DNA of 64,000 bases from Cylicocyclus nassatus. Lineage: Eukaryota > Nematoda > Chromadorea > Rhabditida > Strongylidae. Location: NCBI GenBank assembly GCA_958299035.1, contig CATQJL010000305.1, positions 72,446,792 to 72,510,791 on the forward strand, read 5' to 3'. Below the pieces are notes generated by a model. It had not been told where the DNA came from, did no database searches, and saw only the letters and a program-made list of their open reading frames with translations. Made by a program: the position numbers and the translations under genes. Shown piece by piece: positions 37,582-48,955 of this stretch (the stretch's first letter is position 1; every line of letters begins with the position of its first letter).

Positions 37582-37983
37582 GTGTACGAGTAGTACAAAT
37601 CCCCACAAAATAATGATTTAGTAAGGTGTCCGCTTCCCGCGCTCGTGCTTGTACATATACCAGGTTGTGAAGATATAGAGGAGATTCCATTCTGAATATC
37701 GCGGCTAGGTTCTACTGTCTCCTAGGCCACATGCCGCGTTCGCAAACGTGCTTCAGGAGCATTTTCTCAAGCTTGTCAGCCTCACGCCTAATTGGCCCTT
37801 CATACTTTGCCGAGAAAAACCTAAAGCGCCCAAAAAAGCCCAAAAAAGGAGGAAAAAGCCCGAAAAAACCCGAATGGACCGGAACGCAGAATCGAACTGT
37901 GGTAAAATTCTGACATTATTTTGATGTGCAGATGACAGAAAATGAAGCAAAAAGACTCGGTTTGCGAAATCAACACACATGCC

Positions 37984-38710
37984 TTAGGGCCGCATGCATG
38001 AACACCCTCGCCGGAAGGGGATCACAGCTTCAGAAGAAAGCTTTATATCCTGAAGCTCCAGATATTTGATTTTATGCTGCCTACATCTGTAAGTACTCCC
38101 ATCATCCTTCACTATCACCTTGAACGAGAGCAAGAAGATACCAAGCCGCATTTTTCAGCTTTTTGTTTGATCCCCTGATGATTCCCTGGGGCCGAACGTC
38201 GTTTCTTTGAAATAATTTTTCTTCTTTCAAAGTTAACAAAAACCTTCCAAAATATTTAACTCAACGGTGCTAAGCATGTTGCTGGTAAGAACAAATGAGT
38301 TTTTGGAATATCAATTGTTTTCTGATAAATCCCAACTTTCGACTTGTAGTTTACCGCAAAAAAATTTATAACTTCGGAGCAGTACTTGTTCTTACCAGGA
38401 ACTTGATTAGCACTGTTGGGTTTGATAAACAGCATAACACTTTAGAATGTTTTTCTTGATTACGAAAAAGAAAAATGACTTCAAAGAAAAGACGGCCGGC
38501 AGCCAGGGATTATCAGGGGATCAAACAAAAAGCTGGAAAATGCGGCTTGTACAATTTCTTGCTCCCGTTCAAGATGTTCATAGTGAAGGATGGTAGGAAT
38601 ACTTACGGATGGGTAGACAGCGTGAAATCCAGAAGTTCGCAGCTTCAGGATATGAAGCCTTTTTTGTAAGCTGCGATCCCCTCCCCGGCGGGAATGCATG
38701 CGGTGCTTAA
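37984..38710. mobile_element. Large foldback element, family I
   Basis: The left end GGGCCGCATGCATG and right end CATGCGGTGCTTA-like sequence are inverted. Pairing continues through GGGGATCACAGCTTCAG/CTGCGATCCCC, TATATCCTGAAGCTCC/CTTCAGGATATGA, CTTTTTGTTTGATCCCCTGAT/ATCAGGGGATCAAACAAAAAG and, at the centre, TGGTAAGAACAA/CTTGTTCTTACCA. An 80-codon minus frame inside is a by-product. Confidence 0.75.
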
Positions 38711-38872
38711 AGGCAGCGTACACCCAAATAAGTTACCCAGTTTTCTATACCGTGTATATACAGGTCCCAGAAGAAGACCAACTGCGTTGGTCCGGTCTTT
38801 CAATGTTGCTTATGAGCGGAGAAAATTCGCCTGATATTCTTCATTCCGCCCTTTTTTTCCACTCCTCCTCCT

Positions 38873-39050
38873 TCGGACAAAATCCACGTCAGCGTAAGCT
38901 GCAGTTGCCGTTGCAGTTGCTGTTGCAGTGCTGTTGCAACTGTAAATGCAGTTGTAACACTGCAGTTGCTTTTTGCGGTCCGCCTCCTTCAGAGACGAAT
39001 CCACGACAGCATACGTGCAGTTGCAGCTGCTCCTTGCTGGCTTGCCGACG
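38873..39050. repeat. GTTGCA-rich repeat with a 110-bp duplication
   Basis: The hexamer CAGTTG/GTTGCA recurs about ten times. CTCCTTCGGACAAAATCCACGTCAGCGTA.. at 38870 is repeated in diverged form as CTCCTTCAGAGACGAATCCACGACAGCATA.. at 38985. Confidence 0.65.
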
Positions 39051-40613
39051 GGGTCAAGCAATTCAAAACTCGTCCTCCCTAGGAAAGGGTCCTCGGGAAT
39101 CGGGGGTTTTTGGGACTTCTGGAGATTTTGATGTCATAATTGTAATCAAAGGCATGGAAAGTCCCCCAAATGACAAAAACACAACAAAGAAGGCAAAATT
39201 TTGGATGTACGCTGCCCTTAACGTCAAAACGGAGAAGGCTTTCGGCTCTTTCGGACTTTTCTGAGTATTTAGGGGATTTTCGAATTTTTTCGGGCTTCTT
39301 TGGGCTTCTCTGGAATTTTTTCGACGAAGTATGACGGGTCCCTGAAAATACATTCCCACACTTTGGCTCTGAGTAAGTACCGTATCCTTTAGAGAGAAAA
39401 TACCGTATCTTTTAGAAGCGAACGCGGCGAGAGACCCGAGCGAGGTAGCCCTCAAGCGCGCCGACCGTGACCTTCAGTTTAAAAGCCCTATCTGTTCAAC
39501 TTCTTTGACATGACTTTAGGTTTCGCAGTCAACTCTAGACAACGGATAAAACTGTGGCTAACTGCAGCACGATAAGCCTTTAAGTAATTATTTATTTTTG
39601 GCATCTTCGCTACGATTACTTTATCCACATTTTCCGTAATAACCTTTAGCATATGGATGTTCTGATACAACCTCTTGCGCAAATCTCATACGATGAATGC
39701 GAGTGTTACTGTTCGATATAAGTAATTGTCATTATGTCTGTGGAAATGAAGAGAGCAGCAGAAGCCAGTCACAATTCTGTCGTTTCTCTGCGCTAAGCGC
39801 TTCTTCCGCAATTTGGCTTCTTGCAAACTATTTAGTCCACAGTGCAATACTGCTCAGTATTTGTGACATACACATGTGATGTAGGGTCGATGACACTCAA
39901 TCAAGTAAGTATCATGAAGCTTCGACTCGTCGCCTCTTCGTGGTGATAGATCCTAAAAGTTTCATCATTTTATTTTGTAATCCAATTAGCAAAATAAAAT
40001 GATTGAATGATAATAACCAACAGATAAATGTGTGAATCAATGTCTGTTTTGTCGTTTGAAAAGACAACGTGCAGATATGGTGAAATATGTAATTCAAGCT
40101 GTACAAGCGGTCCAAATGGGTCGGTTACTTCACGGGAGCTGCATCTTGCAGAGCTGAGTCATGCCACACGCTTACACAAGTGAAAAATGAAAAATGTCTC
40201 GTGTTTTTGCTGAAATTTGTTTGAACTTGGGAATTCTACATAGTATTCGTTTTATTGTACCGTGCAGTTCATGACGATTTCCGTTCAACTGGCTTAATAC
40301 TTTGACTCCTCGTCGTCCCGGAGGCCTAGAAATTGCTCATGAAGCAGACATGTTACATCGTCTGTTGAACTCAGCTAGTTTTGGTCATGTTATAGATCAA
40401 ATCCGCAAAAATTCAAGCACCAGGCGAACCCATCCTTTGTGTCACCGTTGTACGAAGCATACGTACTAACAGTAATTATCAGAAGACCGGAGATAAGTGC
40501 GGAAGCTGGAAAAAAGAGCAGTTTTCTAGAGAACAAGTAGAGTAGAACGCTCATCTATTGCCTATAGCTCACATATTTCTACGAAAAGGAAGAAGGAGGC
40601 GATTATTCATTTC
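39051..40613. other. Intergenic, no gene recognised
   Basis: No domain, RNA gene or strong repeat was seen. A TACCGTATC(C/T)TTTAGA duplication lies near 39377 and 39400. Confidence 0.35.
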
Positions 40614-41398
40614 TATTAGGTGTCCCAAAAGTAAACTCCATTCTTAGATAACTTAAGCCGTTTTTGTTCTGCTGACAGATTAAGGGTACTTTTTGATAAA
40701 GCGGAGCAAGCTCTACAAAAAGGCCACCAAATCCACAGTTAGTCGTAACCCAGGTAGAATTTGGACCAAAATATCAAATTTTTCATCACCGAAAAAATCG
40801 GATCTCCTTCCATAAAATTCTTACGAACTTCCAAATTGGTCCTTATATATTAAACACAAGTGTTAACCAAAAGCATATTTGATGGTTTTTTTAATGATCA
40901 ATATTGAGAAACAAAGACGATTTGGAGGTGCCAAATTGCCAATTTTTTTTCGGTTTTCTTAACGCAAAATTTGGTATTTCTCGATCATAAAAGCTCATGC
41001 AGTGGTGAGATTTTGAATTTATACGTAGTAGGGCTTGTAGTGTACAATGACATATGTGGGAGGAGCTGGAGGAAGAGTTTGCCATTTTTGGACTGTCTTA
41101 TTTTTCTCGCTTTCTATGCGCGAAGAAAATCCGGTAAAGGCATACTTGAGTACTAATATGTGCCTACCGTATAAAGGCCAAGTAGGAGATAGTAGAGTTT
41201 TCCTTCGCAAAGATCCGACAGGTGACAAAATTTTTTTTTGATTTTGGCTTCACACTTTACATGAAATGTGATTTGCGCTGCTTCTTGGAGATCATTTTGT
41301 AGAGCTTGATTTTCTCTTTCAAATGATACACTAAGTATATTAGGAAAACAAAAGCTTGATTATTTAAAAACAGAAGCTTATTTTTGAGACAGCCTGAT
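40614..41398. mobile_element. Diverged family A foldback
   Basis: The left end TATTAGGTGTCCCAAAAGTAAAC is clear, and the right end TTTTTGAGACAGCCTGATA is a decayed complement. The block TGATAAAGCGGAGCAAGCTCTACAA and its right-arm complement TTGTAGAGCTTGATTTTC.. mark it as family A. Confidence 0.6.
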
Positions 41399-42902
41399 AG
41401 TGTTTTGTTTTGCTGAAACAAAACGAGACGAGTGTTTATTGAACTTCTGCCAAACTTGTGGTGTCAAAACTACTTGACTACGCATATTAGATACTTCTCC
41501 ATCTGTCTCCTAGAATAAGCCTATTTGTCCGTTCCTGTCACTTGGTTTTGTTCGTCTTACTATTTTTTTGGCCATAGACTTCGCATAGTAGTGGTATAGA
41601 GAATAGGCTCAATTTGAGGGTACGGATTGAGTCTAATTATGGCTGAAGCTAGTTGACATAGAAAACGTATGGAAACGTATGATGGCCTGGTGCTGCGGGA
41701 AATGCTCTAGGCCGATTTCGCTTTGCTCTGAGTGAAGCACAAGCGAAAATATATAGTCTCTTTGAAAAATGTGACTTACGAGGAGATGTTCAGAACTTAG
41801 CCTAGCCATTCCAAACAAGGGGTATATCTTACAATTAGAACTCGCGTTCAAGCACTGATTACAAAATTATTCTATTACGTGCCGATGACTATTTGGAAAG
41901 AGATGTGGCCGTCTAAACTTGAGAAGTCATTCAAACGAGTTTCAAAGAATATATGATAGTTCGTTGAAAGGCAACCTGAGTTCGAGGAACAGTGGCTATG
42001 GGTGTCTTAATTGGAAGGACGCACGCATATACCAGAAACGTAAATGACCGCATTCTAACCGTATTTTGTGGCAGATGCTTTACAGAATACTTGACAAATC
42101 CACATTTAAGCAGGCATAACTTTTTCTAGATAGTCGTTTGGCATATAACGAACATACATTTGACATCAGCGTTACAAGGCGAGTCCGATGATATATAGCT
42201 TATTTGGTATGGCTATGCCAATTTCTGGCCATTTCCTGCTTAGTGTTCTACAAAGACAATACGTTGAAGGCAGGTACCTTACAAAAACTACTGGCTGTAT
42301 ATGGCGTTAATATTTCATTTGATAACCATATCATAGCTCTAGAGTTGCAAACGAATGGATTTTTTGTTACATGATGCAGTGTCTGTGATGAAAATGGTCT
42401 TTAGCGAAAAGCAGAAAGCAAATACATAGACACAAACATAGACATATGGCACACAAGGTCCAAAAAAAATCTAAAACAGTAAACGTTCAGATTTAGTCGC
42501 AGTTGAGTACATAGAAGATTTCAATCGTTTTCTGATCATTAAAAAACTAGCATTGCTGGCTTACGTAATTCAAGACATTGTTTGCATGCATGTGCATTGC
42601 CTAACAGAACTGCAATCAGTGGCTTGTTTCAAAACAAATACGAAGGAACATTGCATAACCTGCATGCAAATAAAATTTGAAGAGGTTCCATTCGGTCAGT
42701 CGAGAGGCTATGTGGAACAGTTCCTTGCTGGCGAGCAAAGGGCATATGTGGCCATTTGCTAATCACGATTAAGCATTTTATAGAAGCAATAGGAATCAAG
42801 GTGACCAACTCAATGTCTTTAAAGCTTGCATTTAAACTCTTGAGCAACATGCGGGAAGGCAAGCACGGAGCTGCCTTCAAAAAAGAAGCCGACTTGCGAC
42901 GA
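41399..42902. other. Intergenic, no gene recognised
   Basis: Short frames only. A 69-codon plus frame at 42553-42762 is unrecognised. Confidence 0.35.
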
Positions 42903-43239
42903 GTTTTGACCCCTACCGGCCATCTCTTGTGAGCATAGGTGCGATAGGGGGAGCCGGGCTCTACCCAGGTGAAGGGGGTCTCGGCTGTCCCCGACCTTCC
43001 AGGGTGAAGAAGGTATGTGAGTCTAAGGGGGGGGGGGAGGAAGAGAGAAAAGGTAAAAAAGCGTGGTATGAAGAGTTCTAATTTGCACCTTATTTAGGCA
43101 CAAACTGAAAAAAATTTTAAAAATTTTAAGAAGAAATCAAAATTTAAAAAAATTGACTTTATGAAGATCTGTGCTTCTGTTTCATTGCATCAACAAAAAA
43201 CGAAAGCAATGAGGTTTATCCCAAAAGATGTACAAGTTA

Positions 43240-44635
43240 GGAACAACTTCAATCCTGCACATCATCATCAACAATATTACTATCGCTAACGTCAGAGACA
43301 ACAAGTTCGCTGCCTAAAAAAACCTTCTTCTTCCTCCAAAAGGACTTAAGGTTTGTCAACCTTCTAATAAACATATTGTTATCTAAAAACTTCATTTAAA
43401 GGATTGATATAAGTGGTCCAGACAGGCTGTTACCGTATGACTTTTTGAAATATCCTAAAAGATGGTATGAAGAAACTGGTACTGGTGCTACCAGAGGGCC
43501 AGGAAAAAAATCACAAAAGCGCTCAGAAAAAGAAGAAAGTTTCAAATCCATTTTCGAAGTAGAATTGCGTGCAAAAGCGTTCTGAGTCGAAAATGGATTC
43601 GAAACTTTCTTCTTTTTCTAAGCGGTTTTGTGATTTTTTTCCTGGCCCTCTGGTAGCACCAGTACCAGTTTCTTCATACCATCTTTTAGGATATTTCAAA
43701 AAGTCATACGGTAACAGCCTGTCTGGACCACTTATATCAATCCTTTAAATGAAGTTTTTAGATAACAATATGTTTAGTAGAAGGTTGACAAACCTTAAGT
43801 AATTGCTTAGATACTCCATCGTTGTACGACTTGTGTTCTGATAACAGAGTAGATAGAAAATTTCTTTTTCCTCCTCTGCCGTGCTAGTCGGAATAGAAAC
43901 TAGCTTTGCTAGTAAGTCCATCAGATTTTTGCGGTAAGTAATGAGGAAAAAGCGAGATCGCATATGCTTTCGCAACACGGGAAGGAAATTATTGCATACT
44001 TTTTTGGGCCTCCTTCTCGAACTCTGGCTTCGCCTCCTCTGGTATACGTCCTGTTAACTAATGAGAAAGCTGCTCAATTTATTTTTTAACAGCATCGCGG
44101 AATAGCCGAAAAAAGTAGATACTTTGCTGCGCGTTGGGTTTTTTTTTTAATATCATAGGTCATAATGTCACAAGGCGAGATACTTCCAGCAGCATAAAGC
44201 ACAGAGTTAAGTTCGTACTCCAGTCGGGATTTAAGAGCAGTAGCTATGCTTTGTACTAACACCTTCCTTTTGTTCGTATCCATGTTCGTGAATTCAGCAG
44301 CCTTGAAATCTTCAGCAACCTGAAGATTAGCAATGGACTTCCTGGACATTTCCTCATTGAAAGTAGGCAATCTGCTTGGATTTCTGATGTACGAAATCAG
44401 AGAGTTTCGCTCAATCGTCAACTCTGTATCAATGTCGACAACATTTTCGTCGCCGTAAGATTCTTTCTGCCTCGCTGTTGAACTGGAACACATGCGAGTC
44501 ATCTGCGATTTTGTAAAGTATTCTGCCTGCCGATTTCTCTTCAAACTGCCAACCTTTCCAAAACATTAAGGGATATTTTAATAACATGTCATTCTTCTGA
44601 ATGTCTTGAAGTTTTGATTTATTGAAACCAACCAT
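43240..44635 (-). pseudogene. Unrecognised protein gene, split by palindrome
   Basis: Open minus-strand frames at 44635-44510, 44544-44086 and 43978-43799 read in order as a basic protein; the first two are in different frames, by frameshift or by an intron I cannot place. The third frame runs into the TTAA palindrome. If the palindrome and one TTAA are ignored, the frame continues unbroken on the other side (43345 downward) for about 30 more codons, through an acidic tail to a stop near 43255. That continuity suggests a real coding exon before insertion. I recognise no domain. The gene may be cargo of the surrounding TIR element or a host gene. Confidence 0.5.
43346..43798. mobile_element. 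Near-perfect TTAA-flanked palindrome
   Basis: TTAA-GGTTTGTCAACC on the left and GGTTGACAAACC-TTAA on the right bound arms of about 215 bp that are inverted copies with very few differences. The spacer is about 25 bp near 43560-43585. TTAA target duplication is the rule for piggyBac-type elements, although this terminus does not begin CCC. The high arm identity points to recent insertion. Confidence 0.8.
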
Positions 44636-44961
44636 TCTCTACAAATTAGGTAAAGTGAGTCTAGAGCGTTTTCATGAAAGTGACCTTTTCAGCACTAGGC
44701 TTACAGAGTATAGACTCCAATAATGGGCGGGTTTTTGCGTGAAGATGTGGAAATTCACAAATCTCCCATAGTTTTTTGAGTGTGTGCTAATAATGATGGC
44801 ATAACTGTCAATCAAAAGCGCATTTTTTACTAAAAAAAAACATAAACATATAACAACGATAAGCATGCTTAAATAGACGCGTTCGCTCACGTTCCCGTTA
44901 GTGCTGACAAAGATGTCAACCCACAGCACATTTTTTACTATTAACTTGCTCCACCTCGCTC

Positions 44962-45479
44962 TTATTAGGTCGTCCCGAAAGTTTTTGCACACGATTTTCA
45001 AATTCATAACTTCTGATTTTTCCATCTTTTTTTTCATAACTTCTAATTTTTCCATCCATCCAAAATTCATAACTTCTGATTTTTCCATCCATCTTCTGAT
45101 CCCTGCAAAATGCCAAAATGAACCAAATTCGCCCTTTTGTATTGCTTGCTCGAAAATTATAACTTTTCATAGAGACCCTCAATCAGCGCAAACTTTGCAC
45201 TGTTGGAAAGAGCTGGTAAAAGAACCCACAATCCCGACTGCTCCGATTTTGTTGCAAGTTTCCGATTTTTTATGACCCTACACGAAAAATTCAAATTTTG
45301 ACCAATATTCTTCTATCGCTCTCCATGCAAAAGATGACCATTAGTAAGCAAATAAGATGTCATTATAAAAAACATGACTTACTATTTCATATGAAAATAA
45401 AAGCAGTCAAATCGGTTGGAAAAATCAAAAGTTATGAATTTTTGAAAATCGTGCGCAAGAACTTTCGGGACGAACTATA
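44962..45479. mobile_element. Family D mariner-type element, uninterrupted
   Basis: The left end TATTAGGTCGTCCCGAAAGT and right end CTTTCGGGACGAACTATA correspond. The right part matches 30810-31173 block by block (AAATTCGCCCTTTTGTATTG, TCATAGAGACCCTCAATC, TATGACCCTACACGAAAAATTC). Confidence 0.7.
44992..45095. repeat. Three-unit minisatellite
   Basis: The unit TTCATAACTTCTGATTTTTCCATC is repeated three times with short spacers inside the family D element, where other copies have one unit. Confidence 0.8.
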
Positions 45480-45938
45480 CAATGTGTTGGCTTTTATGGG
45501 TCACCGGAGCAAATGTTTTTTAGAGCCGGGAAGCAAAGAAGCCCTAACATGCTGTATACCATTCGAAAGCTGAGATCATGGAGAATCGACGTAGACCGTT
45601 TTTCTAAGTATTCTGTGCCGCGAGATATGAGGGAATTTATGTGCTTCAAAAATTAACTGATTTTGTGTCCTCACTTCTGCTCTCCAAATGAACGCTACGA
45701 GGATAAATAAATAATATAAATAAACACAAATACCGTTTCTTTTGTAAATTTATGAGTGTACTTGTTGCTTGAGTTACTTAGCCTGCAAAACCTTTTAATA
45801 ACGATTTTTATCATATTCTCATAGTACAATATCAATCTCAGCCCAGGTGAAGGGGGTCATCGGGAGTTTGGCCTCAAAGTGAACGGGGTAAGATCCATCA
45901 CTCCCCCTATCGCAACTATGCTTGTGAGTGATCAAAAC

Positions 45939-46887
45939 TTGAGCACAGTGCTATGATGGAAACTCTTTCAATTTTGGAAGAGCCTTTGCTGAGGAGCAAT
46001 GGGATTAGGGCTTGCGGACGATGTAGGCTGTCAACAAAAGAGGTGTACAATGACGACGATCTGTACTTACGCGCACAGAGGCTAACTCGAACGCCTCCGT
46101 CATCGGTCCTCAAGGCCGGTAGTTATCTACCCTACTTGTGGCATCAAAGATGCCGGCAATTAGGCACACATCGCGGAGAAGTTGTCATCTTCGGCGGCAG
46201 CTCGCGGTGTGATTGTAGGTTTCAATAATCAAGACTTATGATAATGGGCTAAGGGTGTTTACGTATTTTTGTGTGCCTGTGTGTCTTTCTGTCTGTAACG
46301 AAATTCACAGAACGAGTCGTAGACAAGGTTTCGAACCGCAATTTTTTGCACAACACGCACTGCCACCATCCAGATTCAGCATGCCAAAGCACGAGCAGAT
46401 TCATTGAGTAGGTCCCTCAAAAATCGCACCCCAAACGGATCCACTTAACGTCGCAATATTGGGTCCGTATTACCACCACTTATTGCAAAGTCGTGATTAT
46501 GTTTTAGCAAGTGAATGTGTAAGCCATGATCTTTAGCCCAAAAAGTGATGGAAGTCTATCACTCTACGAAAAAGGCGCCAAACCGAATTGCTTGCGTAAA
46601 TGGTCAATTTGCCGGGTTTTTACCTGCATTTGAGAAGATTTTTGCACAGGGATGTAGCACGCCGTGAATCTCATCCTTAAGGCGACTTCCGAGCCATGAA
46701 AAAAATTTAAAATTGTTCTAATTCTGCATTTGTTCTTCATCTTCCAAAGTTTCATCCACGTAAAATACCGACCTCACAATAAACAGCTTGCAGAAGGAGT
46801 AGTTGTTTACAATTCATTCGTGAAGGCGGGCATTGCGCGAGTATGTCTCAATGCCATGTTATGCGGGAATGAATATGTCATATAGAT
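45939..46887. other. Intergenic, no gene recognised
   Basis: A 91-codon plus frame (45953-46228) has no recognised domain. TGTGTGCCTGTGTGTCTTTCTGTCTGTAACG near 46270 looks like part of an interspersed repeat. Confidence 0.35.
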
Positions 46888-46940
46888 AAAAGAGCCAGTG
46901 CGAGCCTCTGCGAAGCAGAGTTGACGCACTGGTCTTATTT
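46888..46940. repeat. Strong 50-bp hairpin
   Basis: AAGA-CCAGTGCG pairs with CGCACTGG-TCTT, and within it CTCTGC-GAA-GCAGAG forms a second stem with a three-base loop. It is either a tiny MITE remnant or a structured RNA. Confidence 0.6.
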
Positions 46941-47425
46941 AACCATAATACGCAATCATTTCGCACATCAAATTTTGATGACGAGAGCCGCAGAGAGCCT
47001 CAAAACTGCTACCTCGCGCGCGGTCAAACCTGAATGCGTTAATCTCAAGTGCCACCATGTTAAACATTCGACCATTCGGTCAATCATCGCCGTTTCCTTC
47101 AGCAATACGAGGAATAGGAGGAGCACTGGTAAGTGGCCGCCTGTAAGAGGGATCGATGCGTGAGAGGTTTTGCCCGAAAGAACAGCTGATTGATATGAGC
47201 GAGAGAGGGGCAAAATCTCTGCAAACGGGATTTAGAAAAGATTGTTAAAAAAGCCGGTGTTTTTTATGGTTCTAAAGCATTACTTTATTCTCGGTAAGAA
47301 AATCGTTGTTTCAAAGAAGATAAACTCATATAATGACAAAAATAATAGTTTTTTTGATGGAAATTGCGTGACGTAAATTGTTTGATATCGCCGCAACTTG
47401 TAAACTCACAGACGCCATCGGTAAA

Positions 47426-47596
47426 GGTGCCAGCAACTCGACGTGGTGGCACATCGCGGTGTCGGCAGCTTCCTCTCTTAAAAGAGCACGCTAATTCTCG
47501 TGCTCTTTGACCTGCCAGCAGCAGCCGCCATTTCGAGGACTTCGATGAGCTGCTGGCAGGTTGTCGGCAACTGACCTCGCGATGTTGCCGGCACCT
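47426..47596. repeat. GC-rich multi-hairpin palindrome
   Basis: The ends GGTGCCAGCAAC and GTTGCCGGCACC are inverted. Inside lie a perfect 10-bp stem AAAGAGCACG/CGTGCTCTTT (about 47481-47508) and CCTGCCAGCAGC/GCTGCTGGCAGG. It contrasts with AT-rich flanks. It may be a small foldback element or a structured RNA. Confidence 0.55.
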
Positions 47597-48685
47597 CCTC
47601 CTGCACTTCCAGATATTTTCATACAGAATGATTTCTAGAACCGCAAATTTCGATGGAGGTTTCTATAGAGTTGAGTTGGCATCCTCATCGAAAATTTTTT
47701 GGAAAAAGGCCTGGGACGGCCTAAAGTTGGGAATTACTATCGGCCTTGTTTCCGCTTTTTTTACCTTTCTTAAGCTGCTGTGGTCGAAGAAAGCTTTTAT
47801 GGATTGTGTGAATTCCTGAGTTCCTTATTCTTTACGTTATGGTCATTATTGTCATTTCCCATCACATGTCTGGAAGATTTATCTTCGCTATTTTCACATC
47901 ATTTATGTACGCCACTCATCATAAAATGTCTTTTCTTTTCAGCTTTGCTATTCATTAGTTAAGCCATAGATGTGGAGAGCATGGAAAGAGAAGGTGGAGG
48001 GAGGTAGAAAAATGAGGAAGAAAGATGTGGAATATGTGTGAAGAAAGGTGCAGGGAGGGGACTAGACGGTAGGTTTCAGCCTTTAACTATTTAAAACATT
48101 GGAGCATGACGCAGAGAGTAATGTAAATTTTTCAATCTCGACTCGGCATGCTTCGTAACACAAGTTTATTAGACCAGCGTTCTCATCAAGGTTATAAGTG
48201 AAACAGTATTCCCCAGTATAATCGATGTTGACTGGTCCATGGAAGGCTTTGGTTTCAAACTGCAGAGACAACTAAAAATTTGCGTTGTTTTCAATGTGCT
48301 AAACGCAAAGTCAGGCAAATATGGACATATGAGAATGGCACATGAAAGCTGATCTTAGAGGAGTAATTAAGACACTGCTGAAGCGGCAGCGTAGTCGGCC
48401 CATTTGCGACTGGGATGTCCATCTCCAAACCAGATCCTGCTCGCGATGACTTGCCCGGCTTGCATGCTTTTGGGATTCACCGCGCTCATGAGCCCTTTTC
48501 AAAATCCTGCAAGCTCATGCAAATCGTCCGCTAAATACGGTAGGGGTAGGTGTTTGGAGGCAATGCCTTTGAAACAAGTCAACAAGTAGAGCTTCATTCA
48601 AATATGCGGGAGAATGGGCAGGAGGATTATTAAAGCTGAAAACGGAGATTTTATGGTTATCAAAGATGCTTCATTTCACATGCTT
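47597..48685. other. Intergenic, no gene recognised
   Basis: Only short frames are visible. A purine-rich GGAGGGAGGTAGAAAAATGAGG patch lies at 47990-48060. Confidence 0.35.
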
Positions 48686-48955
48686 ATATTGGGTTGTCCC
48701 AAAAGTAAACTGTATCTCTAAGTAAATCAGACTGCTTTTGTTTTCCTAGCAGACTCAGGGTACCCTTTTGAACGAAGCAAGTTCTACAAAACAACCACCA
48801 AAAATCCATCTAGTTCGTGATCCAGGTCAAAATTGGATCCAAAAATTTTTTCAACTACTTTAAACCGGATCTCCTTCCAGAAAATATCCTTACTGACCTC
48901 TTATTTGGTGTCAATATAGTAGACACATATTGCTTACTTATCAAGATACTAGGGT
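48686..48955. mobile_element. Left half of a family A foldback
   Basis: It begins TATTGGGTTGTCCCAAAAGTAAAC and follows the left arm of 40614-41398, including GAACGAAGCAAGTTCTACAA and CCGGATCTCCTTCCA. It stops where the LINE 3' end begins. Confidence 0.6.

Larger units (their letters stand above)
42903..45938. mobile_element. Putative 3-kb TIR element with cargo frame
   Basis: AGCATAGGTGCGATAGGGGGAG (42932-42953) is the reverse complement of 45901-45922 with one mismatch, and a GTTTTGA/TCAAAAC pair lies just outside each copy. Inside the ends, CCCAGGTGAAGGGGGTC occurs as an exact direct repeat at 42964-42980 and 45842-45858. The interior holds a minus-strand frame (below), a TTAA-flanked palindrome and a family D element. 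Calling it one mobile unit is an inference. Confidence 0.45.

Noticed and set aside
37870..37900. tRNA-like T-loop (AGTTCGATT on the minus strand)
   Set aside because: The flanking bases do not form the five-base stem, and there is no A box at the right distance.
45953..46228. 91-codon plus-strand frame as a small gene
   Set aside because: No recognisable motif or signal peptide; it lies in sequence that resembles interspersed repeat.
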